Positions 1 through 9,543 are shown, counted from the stretch's first letter. The stretch is DNA of 17,147 bases from DATHYU01 sp033722675 (GCA_033722675.1 JAWVYO010000048.1:1-17147); one strand, 5' to 3'. Notes: generated by a model from the sequence alone, not told the origin. Made by a program: numbers and translations.

Positions 1-3000
1 CCGGCCACGGCCGACGTGCGCGCATGGTCGCCGGCGGCGACGGCCGCCGCGACCTCGGCCCGCAGCCCGGGCAGCCGCTCCGACAGCGCTTCGGCGAGCG
101 TCACGAGCAGCTCGCCGTCACCACCGGTCTGGCGCAGGGCCGCGTCCCGGTCGATCGCCCGGTCGTCCACCTCGACGACGGGGGCCGCCGGGGCGGCGCC
201 GCCCCCGGGCCGGGGATGGCGCCGGACGATCTCCTCGAGGGTGGTCACGAGGTCGTCGGCGCGGAAGGGCTTCGTGACGAACCCGTCCATCCCGGCCGCC
301 AGACAGGCGGTCCGGTCGGTGTCCATGGCGTGGGCGGTGAGGGCGACGATCGGAACGTGGTCGTCCCCCATCAGCTCGGCGGAGCGGATCCGGCGCGTCG
401 CCTCGAGCCCGTCCATCTCGGGCATCTGCACGTCCATCAGCACCACGTCGAACGGCTCGGCGGCGAGCCGTTCGAGCACCTCCGAACCGTCGCCCACGCC
501 GACGACGGCGTGGCCGCGCTTCTCGAGGATGCGTGACGCCAGCACCCGGTTCGTCGGACTGTCGTCGGCCACCAGCACCCGCAGCGTGGGCCGCCGCTCC
601 CGGACCCAGTGGCGCGTCACGATCTCCCTGGCCTCGCCCGCGATGACCCCCCGGAGCACGCCGAGGAGCTCCGACGACGACGCCGGACGGGTCAGGTATC
701 CGGCTGCGCCGGCCTCGCGGAAGACGGCGGCATCGCCCCGCTTGCCGGCCCCGACCACGACCACGATGGGCGCGCCGTCGAGCGGCGACGCCGCCCGCAG
801 GAACGACACGTCGCCGGGGTCCATGGTGTCCACCAGCACGGCGGCCGGCGGGGCATCGGTCGCCGCCGTCGCGGCCACGACGTCGGCGACCATCACGGTC
901 TCCACGCCCACCTCCGACAGGACTCGTCGCGCCCACGACCGGGTCCCGCCGGTCTCCGAGACGACGACCACCGGACCCTCGATCCGGGTGCCCCGACTCG
1001 TCACCTCCGCCTGGCCGGCGTCCTCGAACTCGGCCGTGAAGCGGAACACCGACCCCTCGCCGGGCGTGCTCTCCGCCCAGATCCGGCCCCCCATGAGCGT
1101 GACGAGCTCCGAGGAGATCGCCAGTCCGAGCCCGGTTCCACCGAACTGCCGGGTCGTCGAACCGTCGGCCTGCCGGAAGGCCTCGAAGACGACCTCGAGC
1201 TTCTCCGGCGGGATCCCGATCCCCGTGTCCTCGACGCTCACCTGCACGGTCGACGGCGAGTCCCCCGCCGACACCGTGACGGCGACGTGGCCCCGCTCCG
1301 TGAACTTCACGGCGTTCCCCAGGAGGTTCACCACGATCTGGCGGAGTCGTCCCGGATCCCCCACCACCCGTGCGGGCAGCGTCGGGTCGAAGCGGAGACG
1401 GAGCTCGATCCCCTTGTCGGCCGCCCGGACCGACATCATCCGGACGCAGTCGTCGAACACGTCCCGGAGCACGAAGGGGATGGCGTCGAGGTCGAGGCGG
1501 CCGGCCTCCACCCGGGACAGGTCCAGCAGGTCGTTGATGATCGTGAGGAGCGCGTCCGCCGAGGAGCGGACCGTCGTCAGGTACTCGCGTTGCTCGTCGT
1601 CGATGTCGGTGCCGAGGGCCAACTCGGTCATGCCGAGGATGGCGTTCATCGGTGTCCGAATCTCGTGGCTGACGTTCGCCAACATCTCCGACTTGGCCTT
1701 GGTGGCGACCTCCGCCGCCTCCTTGGCGAGGCGCAATTGCTCCTCCGCCCTGATCCGATCCGTGACGTCCGAGCCGACGACGACGACCTGGTCGATGACG
1801 CCGCCGAACCCGGTGACCGGCTCGACACGGACGTCGACGAACAGGCCTTCGAACTCGATCACCTGGGCGGTCGCCTCGCCGTCGAGTCCGGTGCGCACGG
1901 CCGCCGGTATCGCCTCCGACTCCGGCCACTCGTCGAGGCCCCGCCCGAGGAACCGGGCTTCGTCGATGCCGAGCCGGTCGAGCACGGCGCCGCCCGCCAG
2001 CGTGACGACGCCCCGGGCGTCGAAGGCCAGGAGCATGACCGGCGCCCCACTCATGACCGAGCGCAGCTGCTCCTCGTTGCGGGCGAGCGCCACCTCTGCC
2101 GCCCGCTTGAGGAGCAGGTCGCGACGGGCGCGGAACAGATGGCCGAGGGTGTCGGAGAAGGGTCGGAGGAAGGCGCCCGCCCCCTCGGGGATCCCCGACC
2201 CGTCGATCATGACGATCCCGACGATGGCGTCGCCCTCGAAGATCGGCAGCGCGACGCGATCGGTGTCTCCGTCCGGCCACACCACCGTCCGGGCGGCGAG
2301 GACGGCCTCGACGGTGGAGTCGACGGCGACGTCTGTCTCCGACGTGGAGGAGCGCAGCTCCACCTCGCCCAGCCCTTCGTCGACCACCTCGAAGAGTCCT
2401 CCCCATGTCGCCGCCGTCGCCTCGACGACCTGGTCGAGCAGCATCGGGAACACGCCGTGCACGTCGGACACCATCGACCGCTGGGCGTCGTTGACCGCCC
2501 GCAGGAGCCGGTTGGCCATGGCCAGCTGGCGCTGGACGGCGGTGAGATCGGTCACGTCCTCGATGGAGGCGATGACCCGGTCGTAGGCGACGGAGCCGTC
2601 CGGCTCGGTCCCCGCCGACCACCGGAGGATGCAGTCGATGGCCCGACCGCCGGTCGTCCGACCCTGGACGGGCACGGCGGCCATGGGCCGCCCCTCCCAG
2701 ACGGCCCGGAACTGGGCGGCGAACGAGGCCCTGGTGGCGTCGTCGATGGTGGACGGGTCGATGGGGCCGACCACGTCACCCGGGTCGGACACCTCGATGA
2801 GGTCGGCGGCCGCCTGGTTGACCCTGATCACGTCGATGAGCGAGACCAGTTGGTCGAGCTCTTCGGGGTGTTCCTGCAAGTGGGCGTCGAGGTCGGTCAC
2901 GCCCTCGCCGCGCAGGACGTCGAGGCGCCCGGCGACGGCGGAGAAGTCCTCCTCCCAGAGCGAGATCGGTGCCCGCTCGAACGCCTCTCGTTCGACGGCG

Positions 3001-3260
3001 TTCGCGGCGGATCGCCGGTGTGTGGCGGCGGCCACCGCCAGCCCGCTGCCGAGGGCTGCGAGATTGGCGCCGACCAGCAACCAGATCGGGGCGCCGGCGG
3101 CGGCCAGCGGTGCCGTCGCCGCTCCGATCGCCCCGACGCCCACGGGGACGCGCATCCACCCCGACGACGACGCGGCGCGGCGAGGCGGATCGCCGGCCCG
3201 GCGCACGTCGGGGGTGCCCACGGGACCCTCGGGGCCCCGTCGCTCCTCTCGGACCGCCAT
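1..3260 (-). CDS. Hybrid sensor histidine kinase (PAS-GAF-PAS-HisKA-HATPase-REC-REC-HPt), 3' end beyond the window
   Basis: The minus-strand frame read from ATG at 3260 has no stop down to base 1, so at least 1086 residues are visible and the C-terminus is cut off. Reading order: a hydrophobic stretch at about residues 36-80 (probably two membrane passes); a PAS-like region at about 115-235; a GAF-like region at about 250-380; a second PAS at about 395-505; HisKA with phospho-acceptor His532 in HEIRTPMNAILG; HATPase with the N box around Asn649 and the G1 box DTGIG at Asp678; a first receiver at about 764-870; a canonical second receiver with Asp943 (VVLMDVQMP) and Lys997 (TKPF); and the start of an HPt-like helix cut by the window edge, just before its expected His. 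The first receiver looks degenerate: Ser-Glu (768-769) replaces the acidic pair and Arg858 replaces the conserved Lys, although Asp811 remains. The start is the first Met of the frame and has no clear Shine-Dalgarno sequence. The family autophosphorylates and relays phosphate His-Asp-His-Asp. The input signal is unknown. It is divergent from the sugar-phosphate genes. Confidence 0.9.
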   Translation of the reverse strand, partial: MAVREERRGPEGPVGTPDVRRAGDPPRRAASSSGWMRVPVGVGAIGAATAPLAAAGAPIWLLVGANLAALGSGLAVAAATHRRSAANAVEREAFERAPISLWEEDFSAVAGRLDVLRGEGVTDLDAHLQEHPEELDQLVSLIDVIRVNQAAADLIEVSDPGDVVGPIDPSTIDDATRASFAAQFRAVWEGRPMAAVPVQGRTTGGRAIDCILRWSAGTEPDGSVAYDRVIASIEDVTDLTAVQRQLAMANRLLRAVNDAQRSMVSDVHGVFPMLLDQVVEATAATWGGLFEVVDEGLGEVELRSSTSETDVAVDSTVEAVLAARTVVWPDGDTDRVALPIFEGDAIVGIVMIDGSGIPEGAGAFLRPFSDTLGHLFRARRDLLLKRAAEVALARNEEQLRSVMSGAPVMLLAFDARGVVTLAGGAVLDRLGIDEARFLGRGLDEWPESEAIPAAVRTGLDGEATAQVIEFEGLFVDVRVEPVTGFGGVIDQVVVVGSDVTDRIRAEEQLRLAKEAAEVATKAKSEMLANVSHEIRTPMNAILGMTELALGTDIDDEQREYLTTVRSSADALLTIINDLLDLSRVEAGRLDLDAIPFVLRDVFDDCVRMMSVRAADKGIELRLRFDPTLPARVVGDPGRLRQIVVNLLGNAVKFTERGHVAVTVSAGDSPSTVQVSVEDTGIGIPPEKLEVVFEAFRQADGSTTRQFGGTGLGLAISSELVTLMGGRIWAESTPGEGSVFRFTAEFEDAGQAEVTSRGTRIEGPVVVVSETGGTRSWARRVLSEVGVETVMVADVVAATAATDAPPAAVLVDTMDPGDVSFLRAASPLDGAPIVVVVGAGKRGDAAVFREAGAAGYLTRPASSSELLGVLRGVIAGEAREIVTRHWVRERRPTLRVLVADDSPTNRVLASRILEKRGHAVVGVGDGSEVLERLAAEPFDVVLMDVQMPEMDGLEATRRIRSAELMGDDHVPIVALTAHAMDTDRTACLAAGMDGFVTKPFRADDLVTTLEEIVRRHPRPGGGAAPAAPVVEVDDRAIDRDAALRQTGGDGELLVTLAEALSERLPGLRAEVAAAVAAGDHARTSAVA

Positions 3261-3319
3261 GGAGGCTGCATCGGCGTGTCCGGGGGGCCGCCTGAGGGAT
3301 GTATGCCGGCCCGCCCGGA

Positions 3320-3333
3320 CGGGCACGTGCCCG
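3320..3333. promoter_or_regulatory. 14-nt perfect palindrome in the divergent intergenic region
   Basis: CGGGCACGTGCCCG is a perfect inverted repeat with a CACGTG core. It lies in the 128-nt gap (3261-3388) between the divergent histidine kinase and transaldolase-isomerase genes, 56 nt before the latter's start codon. The position and symmetry fit a dimeric regulator's operator. In DNA this GC-rich a chance palindrome is possible, and no second copy was noticed in the window. Confidence 0.35.
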
Positions 3334-3356
3334 ACGGAATGACCACCCCCCGGCAC

Positions 3357-3362
3357 TACGTT
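3357..3362 (+). promoter_or_regulatory. Possible -10 box for the tal-pgi operon
   Basis: TACGTT fits the actinobacterial TANNNT -10 pattern and would give a leader of about 20 nt before the ATG at 3389. No recognisable -35 element lies about 17 nt upstream, so this is a weak call. Confidence 0.25.
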
Positions 3363-3388
3363 GGAGAGGGCGAACCATCAGGAGCATC

Positions 3389-6127
3389 ATGGAACCGATC
3401 GAACAGCTCGCGAGCCACGGCCAGTCGGTCTGGCTCGACTACATCCGCCGGGACCTCGTCCGGTCCGGCGGCCTCGCCGACCTCGTACGCGACGGTGTGC
3501 GCGGCGTCACCTCGAACCCGTCCATCTTCGAGAAGGGCATCGGCGGGAGCACCGAGTACGACGACGCCCTCCGCGACCGCCTCGACGGCGACGCCGCGGC
3601 ATCGTCGCTGGCGCTCTTCGAGGCCGTGGCGATCGTCGACATCCAGGAGGCCTGCGACGTCCTGCGGTCCGTCTACGACGACACCGACGGCGCCGACGGC
3701 TTCGTGAGCCTCGAGGTCTCCCCGCATCTCGCCCACGACTCCGAGGGGACGATCCGCGAGGCCCGCCGCCTGTGGTCCGAGGTCGGCCGGCCCAACCTCA
3801 TGATCAAGGTGCCGGCGACCCCCGAGGGCATCCCCGCCATCGAGGAGCTCCTCGCCGAGGGGATCAACGTGAACGTCACCCTCATGTTCTCCCTCGAGCA
3901 CTACGAGGACGTCGCCCACGCCTACCTGCGCGGCGTGCGCCGCGCCGAGCACCCCGAACGCCTCGCCTCCGTCGCCTCCTTCTTCGTCAGCCGCGTCGAC
4001 ACCGCGGTGGACGCCGAACTCGACGCCATCGGCACCGACCGAGCGAAGCGCCTGCGCGGCACGATCGGGATCGCCAACTCGAAGCTGGCCTACGCCCGAT
4101 ACCAGGAGCTGTTCGAGGGGTCGGAGTTCGCGGAGCTGGCCGAACGCGGCGTCCGGCCCCAGCGCGTCCTGTGGGCGTCGACGAGCACCAAGGACCCCGC
4201 CTACCGCGACGTCCTCTACGTCGAGGAACTCATCGGTGACAACACCGTGAACACGATGCCGCCCGAGACGCTCGAGGCCTTCCAGGACCACGGCATCGCC
4301 CGGGCCGACGCCATCACGGAGGGCGTCGACGCCGCCCGCGACGACATCGCGGCCCTCGCGGACCTCGGGATCGACTTCGACGCGATCACCGACCGCCTCC
4401 AGCACGAGGGCGTCCACAAGTTCGCGACGTCCTTCGACGCGATGCTGTCGGCCATCGACGGCAAGCGCCGCACGCTGCTCGCCGAGTCCGTCGACCCCCA
4501 GGAGCTCCGGCTCGGCGGCCTCGCCGACGCGGTGGAGGGCAGGCTCGGCTCGTGGGCCGACGACGACGTCGCCGAGCGCATCTGGGCGAAGGACCACACA
4601 GTGTGGGTGGACGAGCTCCAACCCGAGATCGTGGACCGGCTCGTGTGGCTCACCCTCCCCGAGGCGATGCAGGACCACGTCGAGGACATCGAGTGGTTCG
4701 TCGACCAGGTCCTCGCCGAGGACCTGGAAGAGGTCGTGCTGCTCGGGATGGGGGGATCGAGTCTCGCCCCCGAGGTCTTCGCCCGGACGTTCGGCACCGC
4801 CGAGGGCCACCTCGACCTCCGGGTCCTCGACAGCACCCACCCCCGTGCCGTCTCGGCGCTCGCCGCCGACATCGATCCCGCGCACACGTTGTTCGTCGTG
4901 GCGTCGAAGTCCGGCACCACCGTCGAGCCGCTCTCGCTCTTCTCGTTCTTCTGGGAGCGGGTCGCCGAGGTCACGGCGACGCCGGGCCGCCACTTCGTGG
5001 CGATCACCGACCCGGGTAGCCCCCTCGTCGACCTCGCCTCCGACCGGGGCTTCCGCAAGACGTTCACCGCGATCCCCGACGTCGGCGGCCGCTACTCGGC
5101 GCTCACGCACTTCGGGCTCGTGCCCGCCGCCCTCGTCGGTGCCGACGTGCGGCGCATGCTCGACCGGGCACTCCGGATGGCCGCCGCGTCGCGTCGCCCG
5201 GCGCCCGACAATCCCGCCCTCCGGCTCGGCGCCGCCTTCGGCGAGGCCGCCCGGGCGGGGCGGGACAAGGTCACGGTGGTGACGTCGCCGTCCCTCGCCG
5301 CCTTCCCGGACTGGTTCGAGCAGCTGGCTGCGGAGAGCACGGGGAAGGACGGCACCGGGATCGTCCCGGTCGCCGGGGAGAAGCTCGGCGCACCCGCCGT
5401 GTACGGCGACGACCGGTTCTTCTTCGTCCTCTCCCACGCCGACGACGGGTCCGACGTCGAGATCGCCGGCCTCGACACCCTCGAGGCCGCCGGCCATCCG
5501 ATCGCCCGGATCGTCGTCGACGACCTCGCCGACCTCGCCGCCGAGATGTATCGCGCCGAGCTGGCCATCGCCGCGGCGGGGGCCGTCCTCGACATCCACC
5601 CCTTCGATCAGCCGAACGTGCAGCTCGCCAAGCGCCTCGCCCGCTACGCCATGGCCGGCGAACTCGACACGGGGACCATCCCGGCGACGCAGGTGGACGA
5701 CGTCGACGCGCTCCGATCGGAGCTGTCGGACCTCCTCGGCTCGGCGTCGAGCGGGACGTACGTGGCCCTCCAGGCCTTCGTGGCACCGACCGACGGTGCC
5801 GAGGCCGCTCTCCAGCGTCTCCGCCACCGCATCCGCGACGCCGTCGCGGTGACGACGACCGTCGGATTCGGGCCCCGCTTCCTCCACTCGACCGGCCAGC
5901 TCCACAAGGGTGGCCCCGACACCGGCCTCTTCATCCAGTTCGTCGACCACCCCGAACCCGACGTCGAGGTCCCCGGCGAGGACTTCACCTTCGGGACGCT
6001 GGTGGCGGGACAGGCCGACGGCGACCACCAGGCGCTCGTGGACGCCGGACGGCGCGTGCTGCGGATCGACCTCGGCGACGACGCCGTCGCCGGCCTCGAG
6101 GCCGTCGAGGCCGCACTGGATGTCTGA
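3389..6127 (+). CDS. Bifunctional transaldolase / glucose-6-phosphate isomerase
   Basis: This 912-residue fusion carries two sugar-phosphate enzymes. Residues 1-375 are a transaldolase: GVTSNPSIF at 39-47 is the family signature, and Lys140 in MIKVPAT is the Schiff-base lysine. It exchanges dihydroxyacetone units between sedoheptulose-7-phosphate and glyceraldehyde-3-phosphate. Residues 380-912 are a phosphoglucose isomerase with SIS-type sugar-phosphate loops (GMGGSSLAP about 453-461, SKSGTT 506-511), the catalytic Glu649 in ESTGK, and a C-terminal GPRFLHSTGQLHK (828-840) supplying His and Lys. It interconverts glucose-6-phosphate and fructose-6-phosphate. The frame is open upstream to 3299, but ATG 3389 follows AGGAG (3380-3384) and begins the transaldolase homology. 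It heads a cluster with a HAD phosphatase and 6-phosphogluconate dehydrogenase, so it serves the cytosolic pentose phosphate pathway. All active-site motifs of both halves are present. Fusions of this kind are known, so it is unlikely to be an artefact. Confidence 0.95.
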   Translation: MEPIEQLASHGQSVWLDYIRRDLVRSGGLADLVRDGVRGVTSNPSIFEKGIGGSTEYDDALRDRLDGDAAASSLALFEAVAIVDIQEACDVLRSVYDDTDGADGFVSLEVSPHLAHDSEGTIREARRLWSEVGRPNLMIKVPATPEGIPAIEELLAEGINVNVTLMFSLEHYEDVAHAYLRGVRRAEHPERLASVASFFVSRVDTAVDAELDAIGTDRAKRLRGTIGIANSKLAYARYQELFEGSEFAELAERGVRPQRVLWASTSTKDPAYRDVLYVEELIGDNTVNTMPPETLEAFQDHGIARADAITEGVDAARDDIAALADLGIDFDAITDRLQHEGVHKFATSFDAMLSAIDGKRRTLLAESVDPQELRLGGLADAVEGRLGSWADDDVAERIWAKDHTVWVDELQPEIVDRLVWLTLPEAMQDHVEDIEWFVDQVLAEDLEEVVLLGMGGSSLAPEVFARTFGTAEGHLDLRVLDSTHPRAVSALAADIDPAHTLFVVASKSGTTVEPLSLFSFFWERVAEVTATPGRHFVAITDPGSPLVDLASDRGFRKTFTAIPDVGGRYSALTHFGLVPAALVGADVRRMLDRALRMAAASRRPAPDNPALRLGAAFGEAARAGRDKVTVVTSPSLAAFPDWFEQLAAESTGKDGTGIVPVAGEKLGAPAVYGDDRFFFVLSHADDGSDVEIAGLDTLEAAGHPIARIVVDDLADLAAEMYRAELAIAAAGAVLDIHPFDQPNVQLAKRLARYAMAGELDTGTIPATQVDDVDALRSELSDLLGSASSGTYVALQAFVAPTDGAEAALQRLRHRIRDAVAVTTTVGFGPRFLHSTGQLHKGGPDTGLFIQFVDHPEPDVEVPGEDFTFGTLVAGQADGDHQALVDAGRRVLRIDLGDDAVAGLEAVEAALDV

Positions 6128-6731
6128 GGTCGACGTCGTCTTCTTCGACGTCGGGGGCGTGCTCCTGACGAACGGCTGGGACCGCTCCTCGCGGCGCGCT
6201 GCCTGCGAGGCCTTCGACCTGGACTGGGAGGACTTCCAGGACCGCCACGACTTCGTCGCCGATGCCTTCGAGCGCGGCGAGCTCACGCTCGACCGCTACC
6301 TCGAACGCACCGTGTTCTACCGCGACCGCGAATTCACGCGAGCGGCGTTCGTCGACTTCATGAAGACCCGATCCGAGCCCCACCAAGACGCCCTCGAGGT
6401 GGCCGCCAGGCTGTCGGCTGACGGCCGCCACGTCATGGCGACGCTGAACAACGAGTCCCGGGAGCTCAACGACTACCGCATCGACACCTTCGGCCTCCGC
6501 GACCACTTCTCGATGTTCTTCAGCTCGTGTTACCTCGGCACCCGCAAGCCCGAGCCGGACATCTACCGGATGGCCGTGGACGTCGTGCAGCGTCCCCCGG
6601 GGCGCTGCGTCTTCGTCGACGACCGCGAGCTGAACCTCGAGTGCGCGGACCTGGCCGGGATCCGGCCGGTGCACGCGACGAACGCCGGCGAGATCGTGGC
6701 CGGCCTGCGCGACCACGGCATCGAGATCTGA
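6120..6731 (+). CDS. HAD-superfamily hydrolase, probable sugar-phosphate phosphatase (subfamily IA, YihX-like)
   Basis: The product has 203 residues. Motif I is FFDVGGVLL with nucleophile Asp10; the residue two places on is Gly rather than the usual Asp, as in the DxGxV group typified by YihX. Motif II is around ATLNNES (107-113), motif III Lys143 lies in TRKPEPDIY, and motif IV is the VDD pair Asp167-Asp168. A helical cap sits between motifs I and II. The ATG at 6120 overlaps the end of the transaldolase-isomerase gene by 8 nt and has no Shine-Dalgarno of its own, so translation is probably coupled. The 6-phosphogluconate dehydrogenase gene starts 9 nt after its stop. The context suggests a sugar-phosphate substrate or a metabolite-repair role, but HAD substrates cannot be read from sequence. 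Confidence 0.85.
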   Translation: MSEVDVVFFDVGGVLLTNGWDRSSRRAACEAFDLDWEDFQDRHDFVADAFERGELTLDRYLERTVFYRDREFTRAAFVDFMKTRSEPHQDALEVAARLSADGRHVMATLNNESRELNDYRIDTFGLRDHFSMFFSSCYLGTRKPEPDIYRMAVDVVQRPPGRCVFVDDRELNLECADLAGIRPVHATNAGEIVAGLRDHGIEI

Positions 6732-6740
6732 AGGAGGACC

Positions 6741-7645
<905 letters not shown>

Positions 7646-7652
<7 letters not shown>

Positions 7653-7921
7653 GCCGTCGCCTCCCCGATCGCCCAGTACACGGCCCGGTCGATCTCGACC
7701 ACGTCGAGGCGCTCCCCCGATCGGGGATGGAACGTCAGATGCAACGAACCGGTGCCGTCCTCCACGTCGAGGGAGTCCACCTTGCGAACCTCCTCGGTGG
7801 GGCACGAGCACCGGCCCTCACAACACCGCTGCAGCGTGTCTGCGATCGCAGCTCGGGCGGGACCCGGGTCCGGGATGTCGACCTCGAGGTCGTTCCCCCG
7901 GCTGCGAACCATGTAGTCCAA
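7646..7921 (-). CDS. Small protein of unknown function with a CC-x3-C-x-C cluster
   Basis: This frame encodes 91 residues from a TTG start at 7921, preceded by AAGGGAG (7928-7934) at a 6-nt spacing. The only nearby ATG (7912) lies too far from that site, so TTG is preferred. The protein is acidic and soluble. Cys33, Cys34, Cys38 and Cys40 lie close together (CCEGRCSC), which could bind a metal or form disulfides. The C-terminal half looks like beta strands (SLHLTFHP, LDVVEIDRAVYWA). I do not recognise a family. It lies 102 nt beyond the aldehyde dehydrogenase stop on the same strand and overlaps the end of the 6-phosphogluconate dehydrogenase gene by 7 nt. Support comes from the ribosome-binding site and protein-like composition. 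It may be co-transcribed with the aldehyde dehydrogenase or independent. Confidence 0.65.
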
Positions 7922-7942
7922 GGTGGTCTCCCTTCGTCGCTG

Positions 7943-7967
7943 GCCCGATCCTGCCCGCCGATCGGGC
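7943..7967 (-). terminator. GC hairpin downstream of the aldehyde dehydrogenase gene
   Basis: GCCCGATC at 7943-7950 pairs perfectly with GATCGGGC at 7960-7967 around a 9-nt loop. It lies 56 nt past the aldehyde dehydrogenase stop. No T-run follows in the direction of transcription, so it may slow or attenuate polymerase or protect a 3' end rather than act as a classic intrinsic terminator. A second short hairpin (CCCGG-GAT-CCGGG) sits at 7998-8010. Confidence 0.35.
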
Positions 7968-8023
7968 GGCGGTTTCAGGGCCGAAGGTCCCTGCCGCCCC
8001 GGGATCCGGGCCGTTCGGAGGCC

Positions 8024-9478
8024 CTACCAGTCGACGCCGACGTACTTCTCCTCGAGGTACTCGTGGAGGCCCTGGTACGAGCCCTCGCGGCCCAGGCCGG
8101 ACTGCTTCCACCCGCCGAAGGGGGCGGCGGGGTCGCTGATGAGGCCCCGGTTCACGGCGACCATGCCGGCCTCGAGACGCTCGGCGATCTGCATCGCCTG
8201 TTTCGTGTCGCCCGAATAGACGTAGGAGATGAGCCCCACCTCCACGTCGTTGGCCTGGTCGACGGCATCGTCGAGGTCCTCCCACCGGACGATCGGAGCG
8301 ACGGGGCCGAAGATCTCGGTGGCCAGGATCCCCGCCGAGCGGGCCACGTCCTTGATCACCGTCGGCGAGTAGAAGTAGCCCTTCCGGTCCGGCGACGAGC
8401 CGCCGAGGACCACGGTGCCCGACCCGGACGCGTCGTTCACGAGGTCGGCCACCTTGTCCCGGGTGGAGGCGTTGATGAGCGGTCCCACGTCGGTCCCCTC
8501 GTCCATGCCGGCGCCCAGCCGCATGCGGGCCATGCCCGCCGAGAGCTTCTCGGCGAACTCGTCGGCGACGGCGTCGTGGACGTAGAACCGGTTGGCCGCG
8601 GTGCACGCCTCCCCGGCGTTGCGCATCTTGGCGAGCAGCGCCCCCTCCACCGCCCGGTCGACGTCGGCGTCGGCGAGCACGAGGAACGGCGCGTTGCCGC
8701 CCAGTTCCATCGACGTGCGGAGCACCCGCTGCGAGGCCGCCTCCAGCAGGATGCGACCCACCTCGGTGGACCCGGTGAAGGACAGCTTGCGCACCCGATC
8801 GTCCTCGAGCGCCGCGTTCACGGTGGCACTCGACCGGTCGGCGGGCACCACGTTCACGAGACCCGCGGGCACGCCGGCCTCCTCGAAGAGGTCGGCCAGC
8901 GCCAGGGCGATGAGCGGCGTGTCGGAGGCGGGCTTGAGCACGACGCCGCAGCCGGCCGCCAGGGCCGGCCCGATCTTGCGGGTCCCCATCGACAGGGGGA
9001 AGTTCCAGGGGGTCACGAGCAGCGACACCCCCACCGGCTGGTGGATGACGAAGATCTTCTTGTCGCCCGCCGGGGCGTCGTAGACGTCGCCGCGGATCCG
9101 CACGGCCTCCTCGGAGAACCAGCGGAGGAACTCGGCCCCGTAGCGGACCTCCCCGAGCGAGTCGGAGAGCGTCTTGCCGTTCTCACGGGTGATGAGCTCG
9201 GCGAACTCCTTCTCCCGCTCGATGAGCAGGTCGAAGGCCCGTCGCAGGACCTCGGACTTGTGGCGGGGCGACGTCGCCGCCCATCCCGGCATCGCCTCGT
9301 GGGCGGCGCCCACCGCGGCGAGCATGTCGTCGGGGGAGCCGCTGGCGACCGTGGCGATCACGTCCTCGGTGGCCGGGTCGACGACGTCCATCGTGCGGCC
9401 GTCGGAGGCCTCGCGCCACTCACCCCCGATGTACAGCTGGTGCTTCCCCTCGGCGGTGAGGCGATCGAGCAGGGTCAT
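8024..9478 (-). CDS. NAD(P)-dependent aldehyde dehydrogenase, GabD/succinate-semialdehyde-dehydrogenase-like (candidate sulfolactaldehyde dehydrogenase)
   Basis: The product has 484 residues, the full length for the aldehyde dehydrogenase superfamily. Visible motifs are TPWNFP with oxyanion Asn159, the lysine of VVLKPASDTP in the cofactor site, FTGSTEVG (234-241), general base Glu258 in MELGGNAPF, and catalytic Cys292 in AGEACTAANR. The closest familiar group is the GabD type, which oxidises succinate semialdehyde or similar small anionic aldehydes to acids. The ATG at 9478 has a strong GGAGGAG site 6 nt upstream. It follows the isomerase-kinase-dehydrogenase genes on the same strand across a 69-nt gap with its own possible promoter. 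In that context the substrate may be sulfolactaldehyde, since characterised sulfolactaldehyde dehydrogenases are, as I recall, GabD relatives. Sequence alone cannot separate these substrates; family confidence is high and substrate confidence low. Confidence 0.93.
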   Translation of the reverse strand: MTLLDRLTAEGKHQLYIGGEWREASDGRTMDVVDPATEDVIATVASGSPDDMLAAVGAAHEAMPGWAATSPRHKSEVLRRAFDLLIEREKEFAELITRENGKTLSDSLGEVRYGAEFLRWFSEEAVRIRGDVYDAPAGDKKIFVIHQPVGVSLLVTPWNFPLSMGTRKIGPALAAGCGVVLKPASDTPLIALALADLFEEAGVPAGLVNVVPADRSSATVNAALEDDRVRKLSFTGSTEVGRILLEAASQRVLRTSMELGGNAPFLVLADADVDRAVEGALLAKMRNAGEACTAANRFYVHDAVADEFAEKLSAGMARMRLGAGMDEGTDVGPLINASTRDKVADLVNDASGSGTVVLGGSSPDRKGYFYSPTVIKDVARSAGILATEIFGPVAPIVRWEDLDDAVDQANDVEVGLISYVYSGDTKQAMQIAERLEAGMVAVNRGLISDPAAPFGGWKQSGLGREGSYQGLHEYLEEKYVGVDW

Positions 9479-9511
9479 GCGGTGCTCCTCCGGTGCGGTT
9501 CGGTGGCACCG

Positions 9512-9517
9512 ATGCTA
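9512..9517 (-). promoter_or_regulatory. Possible -10 box for the aldehyde dehydrogenase gene
   Basis: TAGCAT read on the minus strand matches TANNNT and would start transcription near 9505, giving a leader of about 27 nt that includes the GGAGGAG ribosome-binding site. It lies in the 69-nt gap after the isomerase gene. No clear -35 element was seen. Confidence 0.3.
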
Positions 9518-9523
9518 CCGACG

Positions 9524-9543
9524 ACCGGGGCCAGTCCCCCGGT
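9524..9543 (-). terminator. GC hairpin just after the isomerase stop codon
   Basis: ACCGGGG (9524-9530) pairs with CCCCGGT (9537-9543) as a 7-bp stem around a 6-nt loop, starting 4 nt past the isomerase stop codon on the transcribed strand. No T-run follows. It could be a weak terminator or an mRNA-processing boundary separating the four overlapping genes from the aldehyde dehydrogenase gene. Confidence 0.4.

Noticed and set aside
16..2586. Long open frames on the plus strand (16-2586 and 609-3707) and in another minus frame (118-2622) over the kinase region
   Set aside because: Their translations are Arg/Ser/Pro/Gly-rich without domains, while the other minus-strand frame gives a clear histidine kinase. 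They are by-products of very high GC content.
3389..6127. The transaldolase-isomerase fusion as a sequencing or frameshift artefact
   Set aside because: Both halves are in one frame, each is full length with intact catalytic residues, and such fusions are a known protein type.
3389..6127. The fused transaldolase as the missing sulfofructose transaldolase
   Set aside because: It is attached to phosphoglucose isomerase and clustered with gnd on the opposite strand, so a normal pentose-phosphate role is far more likely.
3356..6286. Minus-strand open frame of 976 codons opposite the transaldolase-isomerase gene
   Set aside because: It is a Val/Gly/Asp/Arg-rich shadow of a gene whose active-site motifs are all on the plus strand.
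7715..7726. CCCCGATCGGGG palindrome inside the small Cys-cluster gene, as a terminator for gnd
   Set aside because: It has no loop and no T-run, and lies within a coding sequence; GC-rich coding DNA often gives such palindromes.
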